From: Beverwykella pulmonaria
Taxonomy: Eukaryota; Ascomycota; Dothideomycetes; Pleosporales; Melanommataceae
Reading direction: 5' to 3'
Length of the DNA: 64,000 nt
Assembly (NCBI GenBank): GCA_001599595.1
Contig: BCHH01000002.1
Coordinates: 2,431,451-2,495,450, forward strand
In this document: piece by piece, positions 52,909-64,000 of the stretch
Position numbering within the stretch: the stretch's first letter is position 1
Layout: each line of letters opens with the position of its first letter
The notes under the pieces: model-generated
Database searches by the model: none
Told to the model about the DNA's origin: nothing
What the model saw: the letters and a program-made list of their open reading frames with translations, nothing else
Translations under genes and position numbers: made by a program

Positions 52909-55900
52909 TTATAAAGGGAAATCCTCGAAATGCAAAAGGGATACCCAGTGTTCATGCCTTTGTCTCGGCAACAGCTTTGTAAGACCGTCAGCTGGTTGAC
53001 TATTGGTCTGAATATATGCAAGATTGATTTGATTGTTTTGAACCTCTTGACGAAGCCAGTGATGATGGATATCGACGTGCCGTAGTTTGGTTTTGAGACG
53101 CGGAGAAGCTTCTTTTAGCAATTGAATTGTCTGTTGATTGTCGCAGTATAGCAGTTGCTCATTGTCAAGCTCGAATCTGATGGATTTGAATAGTCTCCAC
53201 CACCATATCAATTCAGTGCCGGCTGATGATGCAGCGATCAGTTCGGATTTGGTGGTTGATTTGGTGACACAGCGCTGCAGCGTCGCTTTCCAGTCGATAG
53301 GACCGCCAAATAGGAAGAAGATATACCCTTGTGAGCTTTTGCGCGTGGCCTTGTCATCAGCATATGATGCGTCTGAGGCTCCAAAGAAGTCGGGTTCTTC
53401 GCGGTCGGCGATATAGGCTGAGTCGGTTGATACTGATGCATTATAGCACAGTGACCGATCACGTGTCTGACCAAGGTATGCGATCACGTGATATGCGGCG
53501 TCAATATGTTGTTGCGACGGATTGATCAAGAATTCGGCAAGCTTGGAATATGCTTTTGCGATATCGGGCTGAGTAACTTCCGCTGCGTGTCTGATTGATC
53601 CAACTAGCTGACCGTAGTGAGTGATATTGGCTTCATTTTCTGTCTGTTTTGGTGACGGAAGCAGTTCCTTGAGCGGTAGCGGTGTTGAAGCTTTGATAGG
53701 CTTTGGTGGCGGGAATTTGAGCACTAGTTTGTTGATATAAGCACCTTGTGATAGCTATATCTTTCCTGCTTCTTGGTCGCGTTAAATTTGAATTCTACAG
53801 AAGGTAGTCAGTTCTCCTAGACATCTAATCTTATATTGCTGCAGGAGCTTTTGTTCAAACTGTTTAATTACTTGTGTATGACCTAGTTTAACAAGGACGA
53901 CAATATCATCCACATAGAAGAATACCAGTAGCTTGTCGTTCATCCACAGGCACAGAGCTTCTTTGACTTCTTCAAGTCCTAGCTCCTTGAGCGACTTGGT
54001 GAGGTCCTTGTACTATAGCAGTGGTGATATCTTGAGGCTGTATAGCGCGCGGTGCAGCTCCCATAGGTGGTCAGGGTCAGAGAAGCCGTCTGGTGCGTGG
54101 CAATAGACAGGCGTTTCTAATCAAGCGTTGGTAAACGCGTTGACAGCGTCATAGTGTCTCATCTCTAGATTGAAATGGGCTGCGATGGCCATCACGGCTC
54201 AGAAGGTTCAAATGGCTAATGTGGCCGTATATGTGTCTTCAGCGGTAGTCTAGAGGTCGCCACGCACACAGATCCTAGCTTTGTAATTAGTGAGATATCC
54301 TTCACTGTCAAGCTTGTGTGTGAATCTCCACATCATTAGGAGAACTTCGTGATCATTGGCATTGAAGTCTTTCCATGCTATCTTCGTGTATGTCCCTTTG
54401 CGCCGAATTGTGCTAATCTCGCGTCAAGCAGCTGCTAGGAATCCTTGGTTGTGTGGATAAGGGAGCTTCATCGCCTCCTTGTAGGATATCAGCTCCAGTG
54501 GCAGCTGACTTTGATGAAATCGTGTTTTGGGTCCTTTTGATAGTGCGGCAACGAAGGTTGACTAGTACTTGGTGATATAAAAGCTGCTATTCCTTTGCGA
54601 CAGTTTCCTGGTTCTAGTAGATCCTTGCGGAAGGATATAAGATTGTCGCAGGTTGCTATCAATAACTTCGCGATTTCGTGCTGCATTTGAGTCGGTTGAA
54701 TCTCGTCGCTTGCGCTTTCCAGTGGAAGTGGCGGTAGAAGCAGAAGTAGCGGCCATTTCTTCATCATGTAGTTGACGAGCGTCGCTTGTTTCAGAGGTAG
54801 TTGACTGAACGGTTGATGACCGTGTGCTTGATGTCAGCATGTGCGAATGTTCATTAGGAGAGGTATTCAATGACGGTGATATCAAGCTATCAGGAGTCAG
54901 TAGATGAGATGGCTGATTATGTGATTTGTTTTGACTCGACTGATTGATTTGATTCTGATCAATAAGGTGATTGAATTGATAGTGATAGGAAGGTTGATCG
55001 GGTTCGTGTTCTGATTCAGATTCGGACAATTCTTCTAGATTTTGAAGTGGTGGCATGTGAAGTGTTTGTGAGATATCCTCCAGTTCTTGCCCTCGCAGTA
55101 ATATATCAGAATCGTCGCGGTGATCATAAAATAGATCCTCCTTGAAGGTAACATCTCGTGTCCAAATAACCTTTCCTTGATGTGCTCTGCTTCTGGCTTT
55201 TAGCAGCCATACTTAGTATATGTTTAAAGAGTTATAGCCGACAAGGTATCCAATCAAAGCACGTGGTGTCAATTTGTCGCCTCTGGGTATCTGTGTACGG
55301 AGTGCATATGCGCGACAGCCATATACACGAAGGTGAGCAATTGAAGGCTTCTTGTTATATGCCACCTCAAATGGAGTCTTCCAGCCTAATGCTTTTGTTG
55401 GCGTTTGATTGAGTATATATCCTGCTGTAACATAGATTTTAGGGCCAAGTGCTGGTGGTAGGTCTGATGTGCCTTTTATAGATTGCGATTGTTCAATCAG
55501 ATTCCTTCCTGAGCGTTCTGTGGAACCGTTTTGCTCCTTAGTATGAGGTGCTCTGATCTGAAAGTTGATACCATGTGCTGCGCAATGTGCACGAACTGAG
55601 TTGTTATTGAGGCTATATCCTCTCTTGTTATTAGTGATTATGAATGTGACTGTGGTATTAAATTCGCGTTTGATGGTTCAATCCAATTGTATGAGGATAT
55701 TAAGCAGTGCTTCCTTATCACGTTGGGGCATTGTATATATGAAATTGAACTTCGTGAATAGGTCAAATCCATGGAACACATATTAATGACTATTGTAGCC
55801 AGGGGCATCAAGCTTGATAATGTCAATAGCAACTGTTTTAAATAGACGTGATGCACCCCTCTTATGTCCAATGCGTCAAGATATAATTTTGTGGGCCTTA

Positions 55901-57696
55901 TTTTGCAAACATTCATCGCAGTTGATGGTATGAGGAGCAGATCCCTTAGGTGGCTTGATACCAATGACGTTATTAGCTAGCTAGTTAATTGCTTCACTGC
56001 CTGCGTGTGCTATCAAGACATGCAGTTGAGGCTTAGTAAGTGCCCAAGGTCAAAGCGGCTGCGCGGAGTACTGTGGTCAACAATTAGTGGTTGCATATGC
56101 GAATGGCTGAGGTGGCTGCTGAGGTGTTATTGCCTTAGTGCGGTGTACAACAAGCCAGTGACCACCATATTAGGTAAGGTGCGCGATGTCTTCCTAGGTT
56201 GATCCTGTCAGCTGATACAGGGTATTGCAGCTAGAGTCAAAGTGGACATTCAATAATGCAAGGCGTGATAGTGAGACAAGGTTGGTGAAGAAGGACAGGA
56301 TCAGCGCTACTTGCTTGAGCGTTGTTGATTTGATGCCTTTCAGCGTTAATAGGGGTATTGTTACTTCTCCCTATGCTTGAATGGATATCTCAGCATTGCC
56401 GGCGAGTATGATATCGTTGTCAGCTGCTAGTGCCACCCATTGGAATTTGGCTGGGTTGTTGCAGATGTGGATATCAGTGGCTGGATCCAAGGTCCATGAG
56501 TGGAGGAGTGGGTACTGCTGCGATTGATGCGATTGATGCGATTGAGGGCTAAACGCTGACGAAAATACTGCAAATGCATGTGGTATTAATGGCTGAGCGG
56601 GGTCGTCTCTAGCATCTATCTCTATTGAATTAGATTCGTCCTTCTTGTCATTACCCTTGCTATTCCGCTTGTTAAAACGCTTCTTGTATCGCTGCTGCCT
56701 ATCGCGGACCTTGTTTAGTATACCTCTCTTGTCCGTGGCCTTGTAATCAGCAACTTTCTTGGCTTTTTCAGGGTCTTCAACAAATCCTCTTAGTCTCAGC
56801 AATGTGATGATGTAGGGACATTGGCCCCAGTGGTGTATATCACCACACAGGCACAGCTTGGCTGGATCACCACTGTTCCTAGCTGTTTTCTTGTTGTATA
56901 GAGATTCTTCACCGTTTAGCTTCGCTCCAAATGCTCCCCTATGGATATTGGTTTTCTTTGATTGTGTGGCACGATGGTATTGCAGATATTTGGCGGCGAC
57001 AGTTGACAGCTGAACAGAGTCTGGTATTGGGGCGTCAGGGTTTGCATCCTAGGCTTTCTTGGCGGTGAAGATTTCGCGCGAGATACTAGCGGCATATCCT
57101 GGATTGACCTGATTGATTGCTCGCAGTAGATTGTGGTGAGGTTGGAAGCCGTGTGCTTGTGGTAGCTTGAGTAGTTTTGCGCGATTGTAGGCAGCGAGAA
57201 AGGCGTCGCACCAGTCCTCGATATTCGTTCGGCGGGCATGCAGGATCTTGGCTGTTTCGTACGCTTGTTGAACTTGATATTTCTGATCCTGGCTCGTAGG
57301 TGAGTAGTGCTTTTNNANNGCCTTGAGCTGATCGTATACAGCGTCTTTGTCTTGGATATGGTAGATGAGATCCTGATGAATTGTTTTAGCAATGTGGGAT
57401 CCAACTTGTCCTAACTTATCTTNTAATCGCTGATACTCTTTGATATCTTTGTAATATGCGCTCATATCCTGACTGTATAGCGTGAGCTCTCCCTGCGTAG
57501 GTTGGATAGAAGCAGTTCCAGCAGCNTTAGGAACGGCAGTTGGACGAGGAGGTTTCTCAGGCTTGTTGAGAGGACGATANGGNTGTTCGGGGTTGAGATA
57601 ATCCCATACGCCTCCTGATTGAGCGACTCGCTTGACCACAAAGATCCAGTGCTCCCAGTCGGATTTTCCTCGAAGAATGGGTTCGGTAGAAGACAT
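52909..57696 (-). pseudogene. Copia Gag-Pol, interrupted by many stops
   Basis: Minus-strand order: Gag from the ATG at 57696 (MSSTEPILRGKSDWEHW) with a zinc-knuckle-like CLCGDIHHWGQC near 56850; protease-like SWTLDPATDIHIC near 56500; integrase pieces with TINCDECLQNKAH, AIDIIKLDAPG and KEQNGSTERSGRN (55.9-55.5 kb) and the GKRKRRDS linker; RT with ALYSLKISPLL*YKDL and catalytic FFYVDDIVVL near 53910; RNase H (GASDASYADD, STTKSELIAAS, LLYCDNQQTIQL, HVDIHHHWLR) in an open 271-codon block to the stop at 52909. Stops replace Gln, Arg and Trp (CAG to TAG, CGA to TGA, TGG to TAG), i.e. C:G to T:A changes. Some N bases fall in Gag. Confidence 0.9.
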
Positions 57697-57887
57697 ATTG
57701 ACGACGAGGTTGAAGGTAGGATCAAATAATAAACAACGGTGATAGTCAAACGATATTTGATGGTGCGGTTAGGCACGAACCGGGCTCATAACTGTAAGCT
57801 GGAGGGCGGAGGAAAAGAGGTGTCAAGATGTGTATTGTATGTGATGTATGTACAGCTGATATATATATATGACGGACTGATTAGTCA

Positions 57888-57987
57888 NNNNNNNNNNNNN
57901 NNNNNNNNNNNNNNNNNNNNNNNNNNNNNNNNNNNNNNNNNNNNNNNNNNNNNNNNNNNNNNNNNNNNNNNNNNNNNNNNNNNNNNN
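57888..57987. other. Assembly gap (100 N)
   Basis: Exactly 100 N. The 457 bp on its left (57431-57887) recur on its right (57988-58444), apart from ambiguous bases at 57526, 57580 and 57583 and nearby, so this looks like two overlapping contig ends placed side by side. Confidence 0.95.
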
Positions 57988-58338
57988 TGATACTCTTTGA
58001 TATCTTTGTAATATGCGCTCATATCCTGACTGTATAGCGTGAGCTCTCCCTGCGTAGGTTGGATAGAAGCAGTTCCAGCAGCGTTAGGAACGGCAGTTGG
58101 ACGAGGAGGTTTCTCAGGCTTGTTGAGAGGACGATAGGGTTGTTCGGGGTTGAGATAATCCCATACGCCTCCTGATTGAGCGACTCGCTTGACCACAAAG
58201 ATCCAGTGCTCCCAGTCGGATTTTCCTCGAAGAATGGGTTCGGTAGAAGACATATTGACGACGAGGTTGAAGGTAGGATCAAATAATAAACAACGGTGAT
58301 AGTCAAACGATATTTGATGGTGCGGTTAGGCACGAACC

Positions 58339-58349
58339 GGGCTCATAAC
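58339..58349 (-). other. Primer-binding site matching the initiator tRNA-Met anticodon arm
   Basis: Directly inside the 5' LTR the minus strand reads GTTATGAGCCCG. Its complement GGGCTCATAAC is the anticodon stem-loop of initiator tRNA-Met (CAT anticodon), the site where the half-tRNA primer of Drosophila copia ends. Confidence 0.7.
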
Positions 58350-58484
58350 TGTAAGCTGGAGGGCGGAGGAAAAGAGGTGTCAAGATGTGTATTGTATGTG
58401 ATGTATGTACAGCTGATATATATATATGACGGACTGATTAGTCAGTGGCATATCCACGTGACATTATGGTGTCCTCGGCTTACA
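58350..58484 (-). repeat. 5' LTR of the Copia element (family A)
   Basis: 135 bp, identical to the 3' LTR. A truncated copy at 57793-57887 belongs to the overlapped contig end. Confidence 0.95.
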
Positions 58485-58489
58485 ACTTG

Positions 58490-60806
58490 AGAATGGATAC
58501 TGGAAATACACCCATCATGGGTGTTGGTATCGATATCTGGTGATGGTTGAGTGGTGTGAGTGGGTGTGAGCCTTTCACCCCGGGTATGAAGACTCTTCTG
58601 GCCTTATAGGTAGTTATATTATTTGGGCTTCGAGAACCCAGGTCAGCTATGCAGCGTGGTTTCGAGCAGCACGTAAGACGGGAGCTACGGTTGGGGCTGT
58701 ACCAGGGAGTGTTGCGAGTGGTCACTTCCGCGACGCCACAGCCGAGCCGCATTGAAGCTTAATCTCGACGCCACGCACCGCCGATTTATCCAATAAGGAA
58801 GACGGCTAGATGTGGCGGACGAACGCCTGTCACTGCCGTAGACACGCGCATTCCATCACCGCGTTCCATTAAGAGGCGAGAAGTGCCCTTTTGAAGCTGT
58901 TGTCGATTCTCATTCTTTAATTCTTTCTGTGTATATGCAAATTTACCTGCAGTTCGCTCGTGAGCTGGGCAATGTACTCGCGCGACCTCTTCAACCTTCG
59001 CGAAGGCACCTTCGACGGCGCTCCTCTTCCTCCAGAACGCCGCAGCAAGCACTATCGCGACTAGCATATAGGTCATAGAGACAGCGAAACAAGCGATCTA
59101 GGACGCAGACATGTCCTCGTTTGCCGTCGCGCGCCACGTCTCCAATTTCGAAAACGCACCGCTCCAGCTGGAGGATACTGTTTAGGGGAAGTTTACGGAT
59201 AAAGGGACTGCTATTGTACAAAGATAAACCTGCGTTACAAGTAGTGTTAGTAGCCTGTTCCCAACTATGGATTGGTAAGTCACCGATCCGCAGTTCTCAG
59301 ACCTACTTACGTAGGTCTCTTTCCAAGTAACCAAAGAACACCAGAGAAAAGGCGACCCGGGGCTTTCTTGTAGGCGTCTCCAAGCACCGTCTTTGCGCAA
59401 AGCTGAATTATCTTCTTCTATTAAGTACCGATTTTGAAACTAGCGTAAAACTTCTATTGAATAGCGCCTCCATCTAGGCGAAGCTCAGTGCTGGTAAGAA
59501 CCCGCGATACTAAATCATCCATATATGATCCCTTGGAGTGCATCCCTGTAAGTGTAACGCTTAGCGTTCACTTCGCTATTTTATTAAAAGCCCTGTTGTG
59601 ATTAATCTGTTTAACAATGACAAAAAGCTGGATAGGAACGTCATCGTTCTGTATATCCCAGTAGTTTGGAAAAGCGGAAGGCTCTGGCTGCCATCCTTCA
59701 CTTCCCTTCTCTAACAGGCCCTGAATTCCCGGATAAGGGTATGACTTGTGAGAGGCTCCACCGTATGACGATGCGTGACTCATCACATGCATTGTTCGCC
59801 GGTGTGGTACTCGTCCGTAGGTACTCACCGGTCTGCTCAGCCTTACGCAGGTATTCTGTCCCTGGGATCGAAAGCCAGCTGTGCGGAAGTGGTAGCAGCT
59901 CAGATTTGTTCTATTTGTCTCATACTTCACTGACTTCCTCATAGCTACTCTTGTCTTTTCGGCGCCTGGCTAGGAGTTACATTGCACCTTGCACTTCAAC
60001 ATCTACTGGAGTTTTTCTAGCTAACGTCCCTCACAGCGTCGAACACGCCTCGACACAGCCGTACCACACTTGGAGATGCGGTCCAACGCACAGCGATATC
60101 CACCTTGCAATGTAGAGACATACCATCACATCGCCTTCAAGCGCCGAAATCCGCCGTTATCCCCTCCGCTGACCGAAGGAACGACCTAATCAAGCCCACC
60201 ACGTCCTCCTGCTTCTCGCGCCACCAGCACCGATTCCTAGACCAAGCAAGCAGCCGAGATCTAGTCTCGGCTTGTTGAAGGGGAACTCAACGAGACAGGA
60301 GAGGTATAAGATAAGATAGAGTACGAGGGCCCTAGAAATCGAAGCCTGCGCTTCGGCAGGTGGGCCGAGTGGCACTGGCAGAACGCCATTGTTGCAAGCA
60401 CATACGAAGGTGGAAAGGCTCGATATGTTTTGGTGATACAGCTGTCGTACGGTCAAACAACCAACGGCTCATTACATGAGTACCGCAATCTCTAGGGCCG
60501 TAGAGACGAGCCGTGATGGTGGCCATGCACGGGAACACCCTACACTATCTAGGAGCTGAGTTTCAACTCTATGAAGGGCCAACATTTCAGTTGCTTGTAC
60601 AACAAGAGGAGGCGTACCAGTGGACTTGCCAAAGGAGGCCTCTTATCAGGTCTTTCTTCCATAAGCCTGTAAGATACTAATCCTCTTCGCCGGCCTCTTT
60701 GAGAGAAAAATGCATCTATCTAGCTAGGGTAGAGACCCTCTGAGTTGAATACGGTGTGGTGGAGGAAAGGTGTGTGCGATAAAGAAATATCACACGGGGG
60801 TAGGAG
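58490..60806. other. Gene-poor region
   Basis: Several short frames, none with clear domains. A minus-strand frame around 59221-58991 (LFRCLYDLYASRDSACCG, EEEERRRR) and the neighbouring MTYMLVAIVLAAAFWRKR could be pieces of an unknown small gene but cannot be joined with confidence. Confidence 0.4.
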
Positions 60807-61235
60807 GGCGACTCGCAGCCATGCGATGTCTGAAGCAGCAATGCACTGAAGGACGGAGAAGAATCAAGACAGAGGTTTGGCAGTAGACTATTGCAATTTC
60901 GTTGTATCTGGCTACCAAACCAAATGAAAGAAGAAGTGGTGAGGAAAAACAGATAAAACATTCGTGATTTCGTTGGGGGTCGGTTGATGGTTATTGTGAT
61001 GATGATGGTCCGTTTCGTTCGTTCGTTCCATCTTCGATGGGCGTCGTGTTCCGTTCGATGTTCGTTCTCTGGGTGTCGTATTCAGGTCCCCATATATATA
61101 CCGCGTTGAGTGATGACGAAGCAAGCAGCTGACAGAGAAACCAAAACCTGTTCCCTGCACCATGCATCCAAGCCTTCAACCCGTGCCCGTGGTATATTCG
61201 CGCAAAGTAGCACTTTGCTACGGCGCAATGGGTCT
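60807..61235 (-). repeat. Dispersed repeat family E, second copy
   Basis: Matches 47677-48060 in blocks: GCGACTCGCAGCCATGCGATGT, GAAGCAGCAATGCACTG, TATTGCAATTTCGTTGTAT, GATGACGAAGCAAGCAGCT, and CTTTGCTACGGCGCAATG. The middle differs (GTTCGTTC runs). It ends about 50 bp from the ankyrin gene stop. Confidence 0.7.
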
Positions 61236-61281
61236 TCATGCCTTCCAGGATTACCGACTGTTGTCTACGCTGTTTAAAAGC

Positions 61282-63864
61282 CTAACTATTTAGAGCGTTA
61301 CGTAGGAGTTGATCAAGCTTGTCAAAGACTTCCGGATCCCGCTCATCCAATGGTAACTTCTGCAGAAGACACCTCGCGTTCATGCCTTCCTTTCTACTGT
61401 TCAACGGACGCGCTTTACACTCTCTGCATGCTTCGCCTGGAATTCTGTTGATTGCTTTTGCACCCACCGCTAGTAGTGCTTTCACCATGCGCAACTCTTG
61501 TCTCTGAGCCGCCAAATGCAGCGGTTTAAATCCGGTCTTAGGATTAGGATGCTCCACGTCGATGGCTTGGAATTCGTGTACCAATATTTTGACTATTCCG
61601 GCATCACCGCTGAGTATAGCTTGGTGTAAGGGCGTGTTTCCAAATTGGTCTTCAAGATCCAAGTTGGTTTGGCGGCGGTTACAGAGCGCTCTCAGAATGC
61701 CTTGGTGCCCAGACTTTGCGGCTTCGTGAAGCGGTGGACCGAACCTTGCTCCGTCCGGTACTCGATTGATAAGCCCGGGATCTCTTTCGATAATTTTCAA
61801 AACATGATTGTGCTTGAGCTTTTTCACAGCTATCGAGAGAATAGGTGATGCTGTGGTGAACGCTTCTCCTCTGCGGTGATACTTCAGAAACTTCTCCAGT
61901 AGGAGTAGAGAATCTGCCTCTTTCTCAGATGGCATATCAAGCACTTTACCCAATGCGGTTCCCCCGTTCTTGTCACGAACGTCGTTTCTTGCGCCAGCAG
62001 CCAATAACTTCTCTAATATCGATGGTTTCCCGTCAGAGACGGCGTAGTGAATCGCGGTATTTCCGTCTTTGTCACGAGCATCGAGCATGTGTTGACCCAG
62101 CTGTCGGCTGAGGATGAGGTCAATGAGTGAGGTATACTGCGCCCGGACTGCGTAGTGAAGAGGGGTCCTTTTGTAGTTGTCTTCCGCATCCAGGCTTGCC
62201 CCCCTGTCAAATAATAGCTGAACGATTTGCAGGCTCCTCGAATTGATTGCAAGATAGAGCGGCGTTCTCCCGCCCGTGTCTTTTACCTCCAGATCGGCTT
62301 GGTGATTGATGAGTGTTCTGGCTATGTTCAGGGCGAGTGCTTCAACAGCGTAATGCAGTGGAGTTTTTCGTGTCTTGGTTTCTGCATTTACGTCTGCACG
62401 ATTCTGTAGCAAAAGCTCGACCATGGATTGATTCTTTTCTCGCACCGCTAAGTGAAGTGGTGTCTCGTCCTCGCGGTTTGATACTCGCAATAAAAGTTCC
62501 CGCTTCCTGATGAGAGTTTCAGCGATCCCCTTCATTCCTTTATAGCAAACAAGATGCAGCGCGGTGTTGCCATTGTTGTCGTCAGCGTCAATTCCTATAT
62601 TCTCGGTGATCAGATATTTGATAATGTCCATGTGGTCCTTTTGGATCGCCAAGTGCAGGAGGGACTCGTTCGCGGCACTTCTAATGCTGGTATCGGCGTT
62701 GTTCTCCACAAGGAATTTCACTGTGGCGAAATTTCCATAAGAAACAGCTAACATAATGGCTGTGTAACCTTGTTCAGGCTCAGAAGCTCTCCGATCATTG
62801 AGTCTTGCTCCATGGTTCAGAAGGATCTGAAGGCCATCGATATTTCCGGCTGCAGCTGCGGCAAGGATCGCGCTGTTTCCGGAGTGGTTCGTTTGGTGTA
62901 TGTTTGCTTCCTTTTGCAACAGTACCTCGATGATCTCTGAACACCCACTTTTAGCAGCTAGGGTCAACGGCAGTTCCTCGTTCTGCGTTCCCGTTCCATT
63001 TACATTAGCCCCTTTGTCGATTAGGAGCTGAACACATTCGGCGGATCCTTTCTTAATGGCTTTGAGTAGGCAACTTGCTTTCTTCTTCGGCGAATCACCC
63101 AGTAGTCCGCTAGCATCCAGCACATCCATCAGCCTTCGTCGTTCGACTTCTTGTCCCTTTCTGACCCCTTCATCATACGGTGAGGCGGCTTCGTTCGGTA
63201 GTCGAGGGTTGTCTGCTGTGGGGTCCTGTGCCGGCGCTGTTGTAGCTCTATTCTCGATATTGTCGGGTTGTTCTGACTCAATTAGCGCCTGGAAGGGTAC
63301 AGTCTGGCTGTGTCGACTGCAAAAGTCGTCCAACTGATGCCGGGCATTCGAGTCATCAGTCACAAAAACCTTCAGGATCTCGGGCCAATCGGTTCCTTTT
63401 TCTCTACAACGTAGTTAGTATATATCTCTGTGCCTAAGATGTCAGGTGATATACTGTCCCAAGTTCCCATGGAGGAGTAGTAGGTGCATTCGATAGTCAC
63501 CTAGATAAGTACAGATGTCCGACCATGGCGGAGTATCGGATTGATCGTGACTTTTGTACAGCAGCAGCCAGCGATGAAGCAACTTCACCAAAGCGCTGCA
63601 CCCTTGTAGCAGGACATTGCAGCACGTTTGTTCAATGAACTGGAGGGAATCTTTGTCATGTTGTTCTTCTGGTCGAAGAATGGCGCAGAGCAGAACTTTC
63701 AGGTCTCTTTCGATTACCGAGAGCAACAGCAGTAGATCGACTCGGGGTGGAGCGTGTATGCCTTGGCAGTCGACTTCGAGGAGCAGATCAGAGGTGGCGG
63801 CAAGGCTGGCCAAGACCTGTTGAAAAAGCTTGAGAGTTTCATCATTCGATACGGACCGTGACAT
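61282..63864 (-). CDS. Long ankyrin-repeat protein with N-terminal helical domain
   Basis: Exons 63864-63455 and 63403-61282 (51-nt GTATAT...TTGTAG intron, ACTAAC branch site) give 843 residues. Residues about 1-135 are helical (LKLFQQVLASLAATSDLLLEV, VDLLLLLSVIERDLKVLLCAI, CCNVLLQGCSALVKLLHRW), resembling N-terminal domains of fungal STAND/ankyrin proteins. A polar linker follows, then about 16 ankyrin repeats (NTALHLVCYKG, ETPLHLAVREK, KTPLHYAVEAL, RTPLYLAINSR, NTAIHYAVSDG, NTPLHQAILSG) to the end. No NACHT, NB-ARC or membrane segment is seen. The likely role is protein-protein interaction; partners unknown. Confidence 0.82.
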
Positions 63865-64000
63865 GATCAGCAAAAGCAGTCAAAAGCCAACTCAAAAGAG
63901 CCAGGTCAATGGAGAACATCCGTAGAGGCCTTCCAAAGTTCGTGACAGTCATCGCGAACGAGACGGGCTGAAAGCCTCGTTACGTAACTGACCGTGATGA
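63865..64000. promoter_or_regulatory. Presumed promoter of the ankyrin gene
   Basis: Upstream flank of the ATG at 63864 up to the window edge. No specific motif is recognised. Confidence 0.35.

Larger units (their letters stand above)
52514..58484 (-). mobile_element. Structurally complete Ty1/Copia LTR retrotransposon (contains assembly gap)
   Basis: Two identical 135-bp LTRs (52514-52648 and 58350-58484) with TGTAAGC...GGCTTACA ends, flanked by the 5-bp duplication ACTTG (52509-52513 and 58485-58489). On the minus strand the order is 5' LTR, primer-binding site, Gag, protease, integrase, reverse transcriptase, RNase H, purine tract, 3' LTR, which is the Copia order (integrase before RT). 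The assembled length includes a 100-N gap and a 457-bp sequence present on both sides of it. Removing the repeat and gap (557 bp) gives about 5.4 kb. The coding region has many stops. Confidence 0.95.

Noticed and set aside
57793..57887. Third LTR copy, suggesting a tandem Copia array
   Set aside because: It is the truncated end of a contig whose sequence is repeated after the gap. The target duplication shows one insertion only.
1..64000. CRISPR array, prophage or bacterial operons
   Set aside because: Spliced fungal genes, LTR elements and absence of regularly spaced direct repeats rule these out.

Overview
The window is genomic DNA of a filamentous ascomycete (Pezizomycotina; Dothideomycetes is a guess from overall gene style). 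The evidence is introns of about 45-105 nt with GT(A/G)NG donors and CTAAC/CTGAC branch sites, fungal rhodopsin-domain membrane proteins, a PEX14, a seipin, and transposons decayed by C:G to T:A changes of the RIP type. Exon coordinates were worked out by hand from splice signals, frame continuity and family conservation. No homology search was run.

Layout. (1) 1-9.8 kb is transposon-rich. It holds a decayed Asn/Gly-rich coding remnant at the left edge, a RIP-decayed pogo/Fot1 transposase, tandem arrays, one intact DUF829 hydrolase-like gene, and a cluster of solo LTRs, most with exact 5-bp target-site duplications and one nested inside another. (2) 10.7-27.1 kb is an accessory, metabolism-flavoured block: rhodopsin-domain receptor, decayed DUF829 paralogue, CYP7/CYP8-like P450, decayed rhodopsin-domain paralogue, 2-oxoglutarate dioxygenase, secreted crotonase, secreted ACMSD-type amidohydrolase, and a membrane-associated SDR. 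No PKS, NRPS or terpene synthase is visible. (3) 27.6-46.4 kb is a conserved housekeeping block: PEX14, a small acidic protein, a PARP-type zinc-finger protein, a large mitochondrial protein (probably a complex I assembly factor), an acidic nuclear protein, seipin, an alpha/beta hydrolase and a transcription-type cyclin. (4) 46.5-61.3 kb is a second transposon-rich block. It has dispersed retroelement remnants, nested solo LTRs, a secreted HExxH protein and a structurally complete Ty1/Copia element. A 100-N assembly gap lies in that element, with the same 457 bp on both sides of the gap. (5) 61.3-63.9 kb is a long ankyrin-repeat protein gene.

The most striking structure is the retroelement layer. 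At least four small LTR families (here called A-D; TG...CA ends) can be defined, and six insertions carry exact 5-bp target duplications. Family A is tied to the full Copia element. That element has two identical 135-bp LTRs, duplication ACTTG, a purine tract, and a primer site complementary to the anticodon stem-loop of initiator tRNA-Met, which suggests half-tRNA priming. Its coding part is nevertheless full of stops.
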